Origin: Neoarius graeffei
Lineage: Eukaryota; Chordata; Actinopteri; Siluriformes; Ariidae
Reading direction: 5' to 3'
Length of the DNA: 64,000 nucleotides
Assembly (NCBI RefSeq): GCF_027579695.1
Contig: NC_083587.1
Location: 7,876,001-7,940,000, forward strand
The notes beneath the pieces were generated by a model, which ran no database searches, was not told the DNA's origin, and saw nothing but the letters and a program-made list of their open reading frames with translations. Made by a program: the position numbers and the translations under genes. Below, one piece after another: positions 11,223-24,148 of this stretch. Numbering within the stretch: the first letter of the stretch is position 1; each line of letters opens with the position of its first letter.

Positions 11223-11396
11223 AACCCACCAACTTCCCAGAGTTGAAGCTGTTCTGTATGGAGGAATGGGCTAAAATTCCTCCAAGCCGGTGTGCAGGAC
11301 TGATCAACAGTTACCGGAAACGTTTAGTTGCACTTATTGCTGCACAAGGGGGTCACACCAGATACTGAAAGCAAAGGTTGACATACTTTTGCCACT
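11223..11396 (+). mobile_element. Tc1-type transposon, right part
   Basis: Continues the transposase C-terminus displaced from 7757: the codons read NFPELKLFCMEEWAKIPPS, then a stop after GGHTRY near 11368, then the usual Tc1 downstream sequence (GACATACTTTTGCCAC). It stops abruptly where the tail of the RTE-like LINE begins, so the right terminal repeat is absent. Confidence 0.88.
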
Positions 11397-11477
11397 CACT
11401 CACTCATTCATCCTTGCTGGCTCGTGAGAGCGTGGCGCCTCGGCAGATGACCCTCCAGTTCGTTCTGTTCTTGGCAG
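11397..11477 (-). mobile_element. RTE-like LINE, 3' end (piece split by LTR element)
   Basis: On the minus strand the last codons of a LINE (NWRVICRGATLSRASKDE, stop) are followed by a GAGT-rich tail. The rest of the same LINE lies at 29298-29945; the two are separated by the LTR element at 11478-29297, which duplicated GCAG at its target (11474-11477 and 29298-29301). Confidence 0.8.
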
Positions 11478-13011
11478 TGTAGGTACCATGCGCCATCTTG
11501 TGTCTAAGAACTACAACTCCCAGCCCACTTCGGCGTTGAGTACGTCACACCTGGGCAGGATCACGTACATCACATTCTTCAGGTTTCACATAAGAGACTT
11601 GGAAACTCCATTTTTCTTTGTCTCTGGTGTCTGAACTCAGTGGAGAACAGACCATAGAGGGACGCTCACCATTGGACCATCCGAAACCACGACTCTTTCC
11701 TGCAAGAGACACGTTTTAGAACGTTCTCCTCCTTCTATCCACCCTTGATCACGGTGGACTCCGGAAACACGCGCACTTTAACTCAAGTGAGTTATAAACA
11801 GGTTTTTCTCAGTTATTTCTTTCAGTACGTACTAGACTGCAACCAAATAGGCAGTTTTATTGGTTGGGAGCGGCTGGACCGTCCTAACCCTGTCTGATCA
11901 GAACTTTCTTCTCACGAGCTACGAAGATCTTCAAAGAAAACTTCAGAGCAACCGCTCTCTCTCACTCTCTCACCGAAGCGCTTCCACACAACCTCTCCAG
12001 ACTCTGCTCCTACAGAAGACGAGACTTTTTACAGTAAGAACAGGCATTGGGCAAACAAAAGTTTAAGTCTTAGGAATTAGTTATTCACTTAATGTGAAGT
12101 TTTCTGAAGTTAAATGAAGTGTATACACTGAATTTTGGTTCTCTATCATTTGTTTGTTGATTTAAAATTGGTTAATCCATAAGTTTGTGCATCTCTCTCT
12201 CTCTCTCTCTCTTATTCTTTTACTAAAATCCTCAATTTCATTCTTATTATACATTTTGACCTTATTAAGATTTCGGTGAGTTTGATAATGTTATGAGTGT
12301 GGAATTCCTTTGTTACTTAGAAAACACATGCTCACTAAATCATGAGGATTCACACACATACCAAGATTGCAGATAACAAACACACTTTAGCTAGGCCATA
12401 GGGCCTTCCCCCACGCACACACATACCAAGACTGCAGATAACAAACACACTTTAGCTCGGCCATATGGCCTCCCCCCCCCCCACACACACACACCCACAC
12501 ACACACACATTCATATACACACACCTCACTGTATATATTCCAACTGATTATCCATTTTTGATCTTTGTATAATAAATTCATTTATTATCAAAGCTGTGTG
12601 TATTCATCTACTGTTTCGATATTTTGAAGTTGCCCAATCGCAAAGAATTCAAAGGTGTAGACAATTTATGTAATATGGTAAGTGATCAATAATAATTTGG
12701 AAGATACCATTTTAGCTGTCTGGTAATTTAACCAGGATTAATGGTATGATTCACTAAATGATTCACTAAATGATTCACTGATTCACTAAATGATTCACTG
12801 ATTCGATTCACTGAATGATTCACTTCAAACAATTCAAATGAGACTGATTCTATGGTATGATTCAATTCAAATGAGTCAAATTAAATGATTCAATAGGATT
12901 GATTCATTTTAATTATTAACCTTCAAATTTAATGAGACTGATTTCATGTAATTATTAAAGATTGATCACTTATCCAATCCTAAATACACAAAATCATTAA
13001 TTACACCTACA
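11478..13011 (+). repeat. Left LTR of the envelope-bearing element
   Basis: Begins TGTAGGTACC and ends CACCTACA. It contains a (CT)n run at 12189-12211, a two-copy tandem of about 62 bp near 12350-12475, an AATAAA-type signal near 12571, and a cluster of TGATTCA heptamers at 12747-12910. The right LTR repeats this layout. Confidence 0.9.
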
Positions 13012-13543
13012 TAATTGGTGCCCTGTGTGAGGCGATTGGTTTGTCAACTTCTTGAGTATTGTTACAGCAGATTCAGTACTGCTAAGGCATATCCCCAGGT
13101 GTGTTAAAACGGTTAACAGGAGTGTGATAACCATATCACAAATTCTAACAACCTATTGATAACTTAGGATAAGAGAACATCTCTGTGGCAGCGGGGGCGT
13201 GGTCAAGCGCCGGTCTTTGACAGGAGGGCGGAGCCAGGGAAGGTGAGTGGCAGAATCGGTACACCTGATGATAGTTAACCTGTGTTTTGTGTGTGTTTTC
13301 CCAGTAACCGCTCCCTATTTAAGGAGGCAGAGAGAGAGCGCAACCCGGGAGCAGATGCCGAGAGTGTGTGTGTGTGTGTGTGTATTTAGGCTTACGCTGC
13401 TTAGACTGAAAAGTTGGCAAAATAAAGAAGCCTTCTCTGCATCTAAATGTTGTCCTGCCGTCCTCTGTGCTCCACCCCCACGTTATTCGCGCTACAGTGG
13501 TGCTGAAACCCGGGAGAAAGGTGGAGCACCAGCTTTGCAGCCC

Positions 13544-14969
13544 CATGGAATCCTCCCCGTTTGCGGACTTGGTCCACGCCCTCGCCCCGGCTCAGCAGAG
13601 CCAGCACCAGGCACTCGTCATGCTCCGAAAGGAGCAGGAGCGGCGCTTCGAAGCCCTGGTGCTGGCCCAGCAGGAAGATCGAGAGGCGTTCCGGCGTCTC
13701 CTCGCGTCGGCGGGGTCCACCAGCACCCCGGCTGCGGGCCCGTCTCCCCTCACCTTGACTAAGATGGGCCCGCAGGATGACCCCGAGGCCTTCATCACTT
13801 TGTTCGAGCAGGTCGCCGAAGCCTCGGGGTGGTCGATGGAGCAGCGTGCGGCGCGCCTCCTCCCCCTCCTGAAGGGAGAGGCGCAGCTGGCCGCACTACA
13901 GCTCCCCGCCGACCACCGGCTGGCCTACGCCGACCTTCGCCGGGCCGTCCTCCAGCGCGTGGGGCGCACGCCCGAGCAGCAGTGCCAGCGCTTTCACGCG
14001 CTGCAGATGGAGGAAGTCGGCAGCCCGTTCGCGTTCGGCCAGCAGCTCCGGGATGCCTGCTGGCGGTGGCTGAGGGCCGAAGATCGCGACGCCGAGGGAA
14101 TCATCGATCAGGTGGCGCTGGAGCAATTCATCGCCCGCTTACCAGCCGGAACCGCGGAGTGGGTCCAGTGCCACCGCCCGGCGTCGCTGGATCAGGCCGT
14201 AGGACTGGTGGAGGATCATTTGGCGGCTGTACCGGTGGCAGGACGGCCGACGACGTCGTCTTCTCTCTCCTCTTCTCTCTCTCTTTCTCCCCCCCTTCCG
14301 TGTCCCGTCCTCGCCCCATTCCTCCACCGCGGAGGCGGGGGCCGGCTCCACCCCAGCCGGCCCGCCGCACCCGTGGTGCCCTCCCGTTTCTCCCTTCTGT
14401 GTCTGTCTCTCCCCCCCCCTCAGGTGAGTGAGCCCCAGAACACAGCTGCAGAGGGAAGGCCCGGGCCGGTTTGCTGGTGCTGCGGGGAACCGGGCCACCT
14501 GCAGCAACAGTGCGCAGCGATGGAGGTGGGGGCGGTGGTGCGGATCCCCGACTCGGCAGAAGCTGCCCTCGATCGGTCCGGAGCGTATCGCATACCGGTA
14601 AGTGTACAAGGGGCTACATATCAGGCGTTGGTGGATTCGGGTTGCAATCAGACCTCGATCCGCCAAAGCCAGGTGCAAGACGAGGCATTGGGGGGAGCAC
14701 AGGGGATGAAGGTGTTGTGTGTGCACGGGGATGTTCACAGCTACCCGTTGGTGTTGGTCCACATATATTTCAGAGGGGAAAAATCTATTGTGAAGGCGGC
14801 GGTTAATCCTCGCCTTACCCACTCTTTGATCTTGGGGACTGATTGGCTGGGATTTCGGGGTTTAATGGCACGCCTAGTAAAGAGTGGGTCCTGCCGGTTA
14901 ACAGGGAAAGGTCCCGGTGTCGCTTTGGCTGGAGCTGCGGTCGCAGAGCCGTCTACGTCATCTCCGTGA
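13544..14969 (+). pseudogene. Gmr1-type gag and protease region
   Basis: Part of the Gmr1-type fossil. The N-terminal region (MESSPFADLVHALAP) leads into a capsid-like helical region (DDPEAFITLFEQVAEASGW), as in other fish Gypsy gag proteins and the host SCAN/PNMA-like fold. A zinc knuckle follows (CWCCGEPGHLQQQC), then a retropepsin-like protease (ALVDSGCNQTSI and LILGTDWLG). A related gag lies on the minus strand at 55489-56274. Confidence 0.88.
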
Positions 14970-15074
14970 CAGAGTGAGGAGCCGCCGGCCCCTCCTCTTT
15001 CTATTGGGGAATCCCTCGCGGATTTCCCACTGGAACAATCGCGAGATGAGACTCTGCGACACGCGTTTGACCAA

Positions 15075-16290
15075 GTGAGAGTAATCGATGTTCAAACACC
15101 CCAGCCGAACGTCACCCCGTCCTTCCCCTATTTTTCCATTTTGAAGGATAGGTTATACCGAGTGACGCAGGACACTCAGACGAAAGAGCGAGTCACCCAG
15201 TTGTTAATTCCAAAGAGCCGCCGGGAATTGGTATTCCAGGCGGCTCACTTTAATCCCATGGCTGGACACCTCGGGCAGGATAAGACACTAGCCCGAATAA
15301 TGGCCCGATTCTATTGGCCAGGGATTCGCGGCGACATCTGTAAGTGGTGTACGGCGTGCCGCAAATGCCAGTTAGTAAATCCAGCGGCCATTCCAAAAGC
15401 GCCCTTGCGCCCCCTACCATTAATCGAGACCCCGTTCGAAAGAATTGGGATGGATCTCGTCGGGCCACTAGAACGGTCAACACGAGGGTACCGCTTTATA
15501 TTGGTTCTGGTGGACTATGCAATGCGATACCCGGAAGCGGTGCCTCTTCGCAATATCTCAGCACACAGTATTGCAGAGGCCCTATTCCACGTCATCTCCT
15601 GGGTTGGGATCCCGAAAGAGATCCTGACTGACCAAAGCACCTCGTTTATGTCACGAACACTGAGCGAACTGTATGGGCTACTGGGTATTAAGCCGATCCG
15701 CACCAGCGTTTATCACCCACAGACGGATGGTTTAGTCGAATGGTTCAATCGCACCCTCAAGAATATTATCAAAAAATTCGTAAGTGAGGACGCACGTAAC
15801 TGGGATAAATGGCTCGAACCCTTGCTGTTTGCAGTGCAAGAGGTCCCCCAAGCCTCCACGGGGTTCTCCCCGTTTTAATTATTATATGGGCGTAAGCCGC
15901 GCGGCATCTTAGATGTACTGCGGGAAAATTGGGAGGAGGGACCTTCACAGAGCAAAAATGAAATTCAGTACGTTATGGATCTGCGCGCAAAACTCCACAC
16001 TCTCACCCACCTAACTCAGGAGAATTTGCGGCAGGCCCAGGAACGGCAAGCCCGCCTGTACAACAAGGGCACGTGCCTTAGAGAGTTCACTCCGGGAGAT
16101 AAGGTACTCGTCCTGTTGCCCACATCGAGCTCCAAATTAATCACCAAGTGGCAAGGACCCTTTGAGGTCACACGGCGAGTCGGGGACGTCGACTATGAGG
16201 TTAGGCAAACGGACAGGGAGGGGACCCTACAGATCTACCACCTCAATCTGCTGAAACTCTGGAACGAGGAGGTCCCTGTGGCATTGGTGT
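15075..16290 (+). pseudogene. Gmr1-type integrase region
   Basis: Part of the Gmr1-type fossil. A His/Cys zinc-binding N-terminus is visible (HFNPMAGHLGQDKT with CTACRKCQ), then the DDE catalytic core (GMDLVGPLE; ILTDQSTSF; YHPQTDGLVEWFNR), then a C-terminal domain (PGDKVLVLLPTSSSKL). It lies before the reverse transcriptase, which is the diagnostic order for this clade. Confidence 0.9.
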
Positions 16291-17755
16291 CGGTAGTTCC
16301 GGAGAGGGCGGAGCTGGGGCCGGAGGTTCAAAAAGGGACATTGGCATCACGTACCTCTCCGGTCCCCTGTGGAGACCACCTCTCCCCGACCCAACTCGCG
16401 GAGGTCGCCCAGTTGCAGGCCGAGTTTTCGGATGTGTTCTCGCCCCTGCCCGGTCGCACTAACCTCATAGAACACCACATAGAGACGCCCCCAGGGGTGG
16501 TAGTGTGTAGCCGTCCTTATAGATTACCCGAACACAAAAAAAAGGTGGTTCGGGAAGAACTTCAGGCCATGCTCGAAATGGGCATTGTTGAGGAGTCCCA
16601 CAGTGACTGGAGCAGCCCGGTGGTCTTGGTTCCCAAGGCCGACGGCTCGGTCCGGTTCTGTGTGGACTATAGAAAAGTCAACGCGGTGTCTAAATTCGAT
16701 GCGTACCCAATGCCTCATATTGATGAGCTGCTCGATCGACTAGGCACAGCTCGTTTTTACTCGACACTGGATTTGACGAAGGGATATTGGCAGATCCCCT
16801 TGACTCCATTTTCCCAGGAAAAAACGGCCTTTTCCACACCGTTCGGCTTACATCAGTTCATCACACTTCCGTTTGGGCTGTTTGGGGCGCCTGCTACGTT
16901 TCAGCGGCTGATGGACCGGGTCCTCTGGCCCCACGCCACCCTATGCGGCCGCCTACCTAGATGACATTATCATTTATAGTAATGACTGGCAGCGGCACCT
17001 GCAACACCTGAGGGCCGTCCTTAGGTCGCTGAGGCGGGCGGGACTCACTGCCAACCCAAAGAAGTGTGTGATTGGGCAGGTGGAAGTACGGTATCTGGGC
17101 TTCCACTTGGGCAACGGGCAGGTGCGTCCCCAAATTAATAAGACAGCAGCGATTGCGGCCTGCCTGAGGCCCAAGACCAAAAAGGGGGTGAGACAGTTCC
17201 TGGGGCTGGCTGGCTACTATCGTAGGTTTATACCTAATTATTCGGACGTCACCAGCCCGCTGACTGACCTCGCTAAAAAGGGGGCGCCAGATCCGGTCCA
17301 GTGGACGGAGCAGTGCCAGTGGGCTTTCTCTGAGGTAAAGGCAGCACTGTGTGGGGGGCCACTTTTACACTCCCCTGACTTCTCTCTCCCTTTTATGTTG
17401 CAGACGGATGCGTCGGACAGAGGGCTGGGGGCCGTTTTGTCCCAGCAGGTGGATGGGGAGGACCGCCCGGTCCTATACATCAGCCGGAAGCTGTCAGTGC
17501 ATGAGGGGCGCTACAGCACGATTGAGAAAGAGTGCCTGGCGATCAAGTGGGCGGTCCTCGCCCTCTGTTACTACCTGCTGGGGCGCCCTTTCACCCTCTG
17601 TTTGGACCACGCACCCCTCCAGTGGCTCCACCGCATGAAGGATGCCAACACGCGGATCACCCGTTGGTATCTGGCACTCCAACCCTTCAACTTCAAGGTG
17701 GTCCACAGGCCGGGGGCGCAGATGGTCGTGGCAGACTTCCTCTCCCGTCAAGGGG
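16291..17755 (+). pseudogene. Gmr1-type reverse transcriptase and RNase H region
   Basis: Part of the Gmr1-type fossil. The reverse transcriptase fingers and palm show VPKADGSVRFCVDYRKVNA and LDLTKGYWQIPL. The RNase H region shows LQTDASDRGLGAVLSQ and LALQPFNFKVVHRPG. It ends shortly before the purine tract and right LTR at 17812. Confidence 0.9.
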
Positions 17756-18220
17756 GGGGGAGTCAGCTGCAGGCCGGACGGGCGCCCGGCCTGAGTTGGG
17801 CGGTGGGGGTATGTGGCAGTGGGGGCATGGTCAAGCGCCGGTCTGTGACAGGAGGGCGGAGCCAGGGAAGGTGAGTGGCAGAATCGCTACACCTGACGAT
17901 AGTTAACCTGTGTTTTGTGTGTGTTTTCCCAGTAACCGCTCCCTATTTAAGGAGGCAGAGAGAGAGCAGAGAGAGCGCAACCCGGGAGCAGATGCTGAGA
18001 GTGTGTGTGTGTGTGTGTGTGTGTGTATTTAGGCTTACGCTGCTTAGACTGAAAAGTTGGCAAAATAAAGAAGCCTTCTCTGCATCTAAACGTTGTCCTG
18101 CCGTCCTCTGTGCTCCACCCACACGTTATTCACGCTACAATCTCCAAATAAATAAACCTTGTTAATTAATTACATAGTTAATGTTAATTAATAATAATTA
18201 ATTGATAATTTACTCATTGA

Positions 18221-20068
18221 TTGGTTAATTACCTAATACCCAATCTAAGTAAAATGGCATCCCCTCGTGCCTCAGAGACTGAAGATAACGGCCAAGACAT
18301 GTATCTTTTTGAGGTCATCGCAGACCTCATTCACTGCTCTGACTCTGAAAGGGCAACCATTAAGGGCATGAGTAGGCATAATTGCCAAGCTAACATAATC
18401 AACTCAATAGCACAAATGAGAGAGCCAAAGAGAACAACAATCAGTGTCCAAGATGCACTAGGTAAACTATTCCTGTTACACTTCCAGGATACTGATCAAC
18501 AGATCAGATCCCTGCGTGGAGAGGATGACAGGCTGACCACCAGCAATGCTGAGCTGACAGCCGAGGTCAATGATTTATCTAGGGAGCGTAGCCTCTTGAA
18601 GGACTCCCTCGATGAGTGCGCCGAAAGGCTAGAGAAAGCCGAGAAAGGCGCCGGAAGGGCTGCCAAGGAACAGAACCCTAAAGAAGGGTGCGAGGGGTGC
18701 GAGAAACCCCCAACTATGCGTCAAAGTTTAGAGCGGGAAGAGCCGTCCGAACTGGACACTGAGGATTACCTGTTCGAGCACCAGGCGCCCCGCCAACCTC
18801 CATCAACTCGCTACATGACTCCGTCATCGTCTAGCCAGGGTGGAGTCACCCTGCGCTCATCCCGAGCCCAGGCCCGTAGCACACCTAGGTCAGTGCGCTA
18901 CAGCTTCCCTGATCCGCCTTCGGGTGAATCAGACTACGACTCTCGTGCGGAATGGGAGCAATTCCAGAGTAGCTCAGATAGTGAGCACTCAGGAGAGCAA
19001 AGGGGGTCACGTAAGGATGCGCACCAAGCCCTCCGCATACAGCAAATTGACCTACTTGCCAAAGATATTGAGCAATTCGATCCCGATAATAAAAACAACC
19101 AACGTAAATGATTATTTACGAGAAATTGACTGATGCCTGATGGACCTACCAAGAGCCACAATGCAAGAGAAGCTTAAACTGGTTTGGAAGACCTCCAGTA
19201 GCAGCATCCGTGCCTTTTTAGAGACACTACCACCAAACGTTCGCGATAGTTATTCGAAACTTCGCAATTACATGAGGGAAGAATATGCGCCGTACACGGA
19301 TGAAACCTCCGCGACATGTGTGCTATACAAATCAAACAGAAATGGTCTGAGGCACCTCGTGAGTATTATAGACGGCTACGTACCACCTACTTCCAGGGTA
19401 GCAATGCACCAGGTTTAGAAGAAGATAGGGGCTTCAAATCCCTTTTCTTACATAACCTCCACCCAAGTGTGCGGACTCAAGTCACACTGATGTGTCGGCA
19501 AAATTGCTACTCGATGAAGGAAACTAGGCAGCTAGCCCAAATTACCTGGGAGACCATTGTCAAAACCGTAAATGGAAACGATGAGGAACCCAGAGTCCTT
19601 AGCCTCCAGGGTGAGGACAAGCCCCTGCTAACCTTAGAAAGAGGTGAAGCACCGAAAGGGGGACCCGACTGGAAAAATCCCGGTCCAGCCCGTTCCTTGC
19701 CGAACCATCACCAAGGTGAGTGGGAGAATCGGCAAGGTAAGGCCAGGAGAGACCGATGGCAAGGTCATAGTGACTATGGCAACCACCCATCATGTAAAAA
19801 GGGTCATAAGGAACAAAGCGGTTGGCAGCAAGACCGTCATCCCCGCTCTGGCCAGAGATGGCAGGAGCGTTCCGACTGTAACACTAAATGTAGAGGTAGA
19901 AATGAACAACACAGTGACTCGGACCAACCTGATGAGTCCCACTCCGAACTGGACTCTTTAAGGGCCTGCTTGGCTGAATTTAGGAAACTGTTACAACAAC
20001 AGTCAAATTCCTCAACCAATAAAACCAAAGAGCCCGAGAAAAATGACAAAAGCTACCCACTGGCATGA
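18221..20068 (+). pseudogene. Gag-like region of the envelope-bearing element
   Basis: Part of the fossil at 11478-29297. The first part (MASPRASETEDNGQDMYLFE...) has a heptad-rich stretch that looks like a coiled coil (LTAEVNDLSRERSLLKDSL). The later part has a capsid-like helical region (FLETLPPNVRDSYSKLRNY; LFLHNLHPSVRTQV) and ends basic and Gln/Asn-rich. I see no clear zinc knuckle. Assignment rests on position and composition, not on a family match. Confidence 0.6.
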
Positions 20069-20157
20069 CTAGGCCAGGAACCATGAGTAGATCTCGTGAA
20101 AGGGGGAGGAGATCCCTCTGAAACAGCAGGTGAGGGTCAGGATGTAGGGCCCCCCTG

Positions 20158-21027
20158 GTGGCGAAGGCAAACACACAAAACGCACCTCTCACGTGCGCTA
20201 AAGTCTTCACCACCATCTCTGACACACGGCTCTCACAAGGCGACCCAATCCCAACCAAGCCCTGCAATATAAACTTAGTCAGCTTTACACAAATCAAAAT
20301 CCCACAGTCGTTGGATCCCACAAAACATGCACAAACTCATTGCAATGAGATTAGTGCGAACACTGATCAACCAAGTGCCACGCGAGATCAAATTTCTGAT
20401 GAACTTCAGTTCATGTCTTTGCACACTGAGTCCGGTGTCGAAACACCCGACATCGCGACTCCCCCTAGTGGCCACAATTCTTTGAAAAACCTCCCTCTAT
20501 CCATCGACTCAGACACAGACACCCATTTCACTGTTGGTGTAATGGCTGCGCTGTGGAACATGTTAGGCGTCAAGGCGAAATTCCATATCACGTACCACCC
20601 TCAATTCTCTGGTCAGGTTGAACGAGCCATTCAAACCATTGTGAGCATGCTGCAAGAGTATGTCACCCAGCATGGTAAAATTTGGGATGTGAAGCTTCCC
20701 TTGGTGCTAAGGGCCATCAGGTCCACCCCTCAGTGTGCCACTGAAGTCACATTCTTTGGGATGATGACTGGGCGAGAGACGGTTCTTCCCCCGCATCTCC
20801 TATACAAACCAGAGGACATGAGCGTCGTCACAACTGCATACCCCGCACAGCAATATGTCGCCGACCTACAACGCCACCTACAGTCAACCTTTACAGGTGC
20901 CCAAAAGAATCTCGATTCGAGTGTAGGACACAAAGCCTACTACGCCCGAATCTCAGAGAAGTTTCTACCATCCTGGTTGAGACCTTTCAATTGTGGGAAA
21001 ACCGTTCCCCATCGTGTATCACATTAG
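20158..21027 (+). pseudogene. Integrase C-terminal piece of the envelope-bearing element
   Basis: Part of the same fossil. The recognisable stretch lies near 20520-20960: YHPQFSGQVERAIQTI is the third catalytic block of a retroviral/Gypsy integrase, followed by LPLVLRAIRSTPQ and a GREtVLP-like motif. Earlier pol domains are not recognised in this copy. Confidence 0.75.
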
Positions 21028-21248
21028 GACACCCCGGCCTAATCAAACGCTCTCATATTGATGGGTCCATAATAATTGAAGCAAACTTTTTGAACAGTCC
21101 TCACTCCAAAAGGGGGTGGAGGATAGCTAGGCCCATCCTGTCTACTTAGCTTGTAGGCATCACTTATCTTTAAGTGTACACCAACATTCCCGATCACATT
21201 TATCAACCCAATAAATAACAAAAAAAAAACCCTTATGTATGTTACAGA

Positions 21249-22993
21249 ATGGACTTCCTCAGAATCCTGTGCATCCTCCTCACCCTACAACTGAGTCAGT
21301 CAAGTGAGGTGGTGGAGCCTGGCCCCCCAGCTGGCATCATCCTGCAGGAGGCGTCTGGGCTCCTTCTTACAAACTGTCGCATCCACATTCAACGAGTATA
21401 CGCCCGGCTAGACCCATGGGCCGTATACCGCAAACACTTCAAGTCACTGATACCTTCGATTGACGATAACGGACCAAATGGCAAGATATCTAATATAGTC
21501 GTATATGTTAGACGCACCACTACCCATATGCTAGAACAGTTGCAAAAATTCATAGTCACCGAGGAAGAACTGAGCAGTAAAACACATCAGAAAAGGTTCC
21601 TCGGGGTTTAATTATCAGTGCATCTGCCATTGGATCCTTGTTTTCTATTGGTCTCTCTGCAGCCAACACAGTCAGTTTGAATACATTGAAAAGAGAAGTT
21701 AGCATTCTGAAAAAGGAAATGCCAGAGATCCGAGAGAAACTGCTTATCCAACAAGAAGAGCTGCAGGGCTTAGGCAAATCCCTGCAGGGAACTATATTAA
21801 CCGTTAACATGCATACTGATCTAATCCATAGCACTATACAGACCGTAGACAAATTGGCCGAAATAATCAAGAACGAGATCAAATATGTCAGAGTAGTAAG
21901 GGATTTAATGCAAGACCTGCTTAGAGAAGTAGGTGACTCAATCAGTTCCCTGAGTAGTGGCAAGGTCCCATCGTATCTCACACCCCTTAGCTTGGTGGAG
22001 AATATACTACAATCCACCACTACTACTAACGTGCATTCCTTGTAAATACACCTGGCATATAGTCTTGGCAGTGCTATCCCTATTTTTGTGAGTCCACAAA
22101 ATTTCGAGATAGGTTTCATACTAAATCTACCCATCATTGAGAGAAACAACATATATAGACTCAAGTCTGTCCTCAACGTGGGTTTCTGGAAAAACAATGT
22201 TCGCATACACATACAGACACCACCCACGGTAGCATACCATGATGACAACCCCTCTGTCTACTTTATTCCCAACCTAGAGATGTGCACCTCCACTAAAGAC
22301 ATCCACTGGGTCTGCCCAAGCAACCCATTTCTTAGAGACACTACAGATCGCCTGTGTGGTCTGAGGGCGAAAGCGCCCGAACAAAAGTATGTAGGTCAAA
22401 TGTCCGCAAAGGACGAGGATATGGAAACTAGAGTAGAAAGAGCTGGTAGTTGGTGGGTTGTTAACACTCCAAAAACTGAAATCTTGATGTCATACAACCA
22501 GCACAACACAGCCACAAGAATGAAAATCCCAAACCAAATGGTGTTCCCTAGTGTACCACAGGGAGCCACCATTCACATAGGTGACATCACCCTACACCAT
22601 CTTAGTACTGACCGGTACGATTCGGAGATTGAGATGATAGATGCCTTCGAAGGTTATGATCTTGAGATCAGTAACACCCTCCAACAGCAACTGCTGGTTG
22701 AAGGGACCAAAACGGTGAAATTTAGTTTAGGTCAGAATGGAGTTTTGACCATAATCTCCCAAAACCGGGTCAGAGAGTCACCTGACCTAGAATTTACCAT
22801 ACATCTGATTGTTTTGGGACTTATTTTCAGTGGCTGGGTCTTTTCCGCTGGCATCGCATGCATGCTACACAAACAGATAGCGATGCTATACGCCAAGCTG
22901 GATAAAGGGGTCTGCGTTCCTGACAGCTTCGGCCATAGTAGCGCACGCTTTCTGGCCAAACCACCTGCTGCCGTTACCTTGCCAGAAGATTAG
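21249..22993 (+). pseudogene. Envelope region of the LTR element, fossil
   Basis: Part of the same fossil. It starts with a hydrophobic signal-like segment (MDFLRILCILLTLQL). A dibasic KR near 21595 is followed by a hydrophobic, Ala/Gly/Ser-rich stretch and then a long heptad-repeat region (LNTLKREVSILKKEMPEI). Cysteine-bearing ectodomain sequence follows, and a membrane span near 22800-22870 (IVLGLIFSGWVFSAGIAC) ends in a short tail. This is the layout of a class I fusion glycoprotein. It is broken. Confidence 0.75.
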
Positions 22994-23852
22994 GTTTAAC
23001 ACCCTAAACACTAACACTTCTTTTCTCTACTCCACTTCCTCTCTTTTCTTGTTTTATTATTTTCTTTGGGTAGGAAATGAAGTATATATGTAATCTTCAC
23101 TGAAATGAAGTATATATGTAGAGTTCACTGTTTAAATTTTGAGGTTACCCTAATCTAGTTAGATAGTGATTATATGCCCAAGTTCCTATGGTGATTGTAC
23201 GCTCAAATGCCTCTACCACCAAATGTCTAACTGGAACTCACAAGTTTACACAGTCTTCACAGGACACCATGAACTGTACAGAACAAGTCTACCTCAAGGA
23301 CTATGGACACGGTGATGATACGGTACGGTGCTCTCAGTGCTACGACTCCGTCATACCCCTGAGACCAAAAGGGGGAATGTAGGTACCATGCACCATCTTG
23401 TGTCTAAGAACTACAACTCCCAGCCCACTTCCGTGTTGACTACATCATGCCTGGGCGGGATCACGTACATCACATTCTTCAGGTTTCACTTAAGAGACTT
23501 GGAAACTCCATTTTTCTTTGTCTCTGGTGTCTGAACTCAGTGGAGAACAGACCATAGAGGGATGCTCACCATCGGACCGTCCGAAACCACGACTCTTTCC
23601 TGCAAGAGACACGTTTTAGAACGTTCTCCTCCTTCTATCCACCCTTGATCACGGTGGACTCTGGAAACGCGCGCGCTTTAACTCAAGTGAGTTATAAACC
23701 GGTTTTTCTCAGTTATTTCTTTCAGTACATACTAGACTGCAACCAAATAGGCAGTTTTATTGGTTGGGAGTGGCTGGACCATCCTAACCCTGTCTGATCA
23801 GAACTTTCTTCTCACGAGCTACGAAGATCTTCAAAGAAAACTTCAGAGCAAC

Positions 23853-23900
<48 letters not shown>

Positions 23901-24113
23901 GAAGCGCTTCCACACAACCTCTCCAGACTCTGCTCCTACAGAAGATGAGACTTTTTGCAGTAAGAACAGGCATTGGGCAAACAAAAGTTTAAGTCTTAGG
24001 AATGAGTTATTCACTTAATGTGAAGTTATCTGAAGTTAAATGAAGTGTATACACTGAATTTTGGTTCTCTATCATTTGTTTGTTGATTTAAAATTGGTTA
24101 ATCCATAAGTTTG

Positions 24114-24148
<35 letters not shown>

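Larger units (their letters stand above)
13184..18139 (+). mobile_element. Gmr1-type Gypsy element, fossil
   Basis: Inserted in the leader of the envelope-bearing element with a perfect 5-bp target duplication, ATCTC (13179-13183 and 18140-18144). LTRs: 13184-13496 and 17812-18139, about 97% alike apart from length changes in a (GT)n run, so it is young. A primer site (TGGTGCTGAAACCCGGGAG) follows the left LTR and a purine tract precedes the right. The order gag, protease, integrase, reverse transcriptase, RNase H is unlike ordinary Gypsy elements and is the hallmark of the Gmr1 clade described in fish and other deuterostomes. It is broken, with only a few breaks. Confidence 0.93.
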
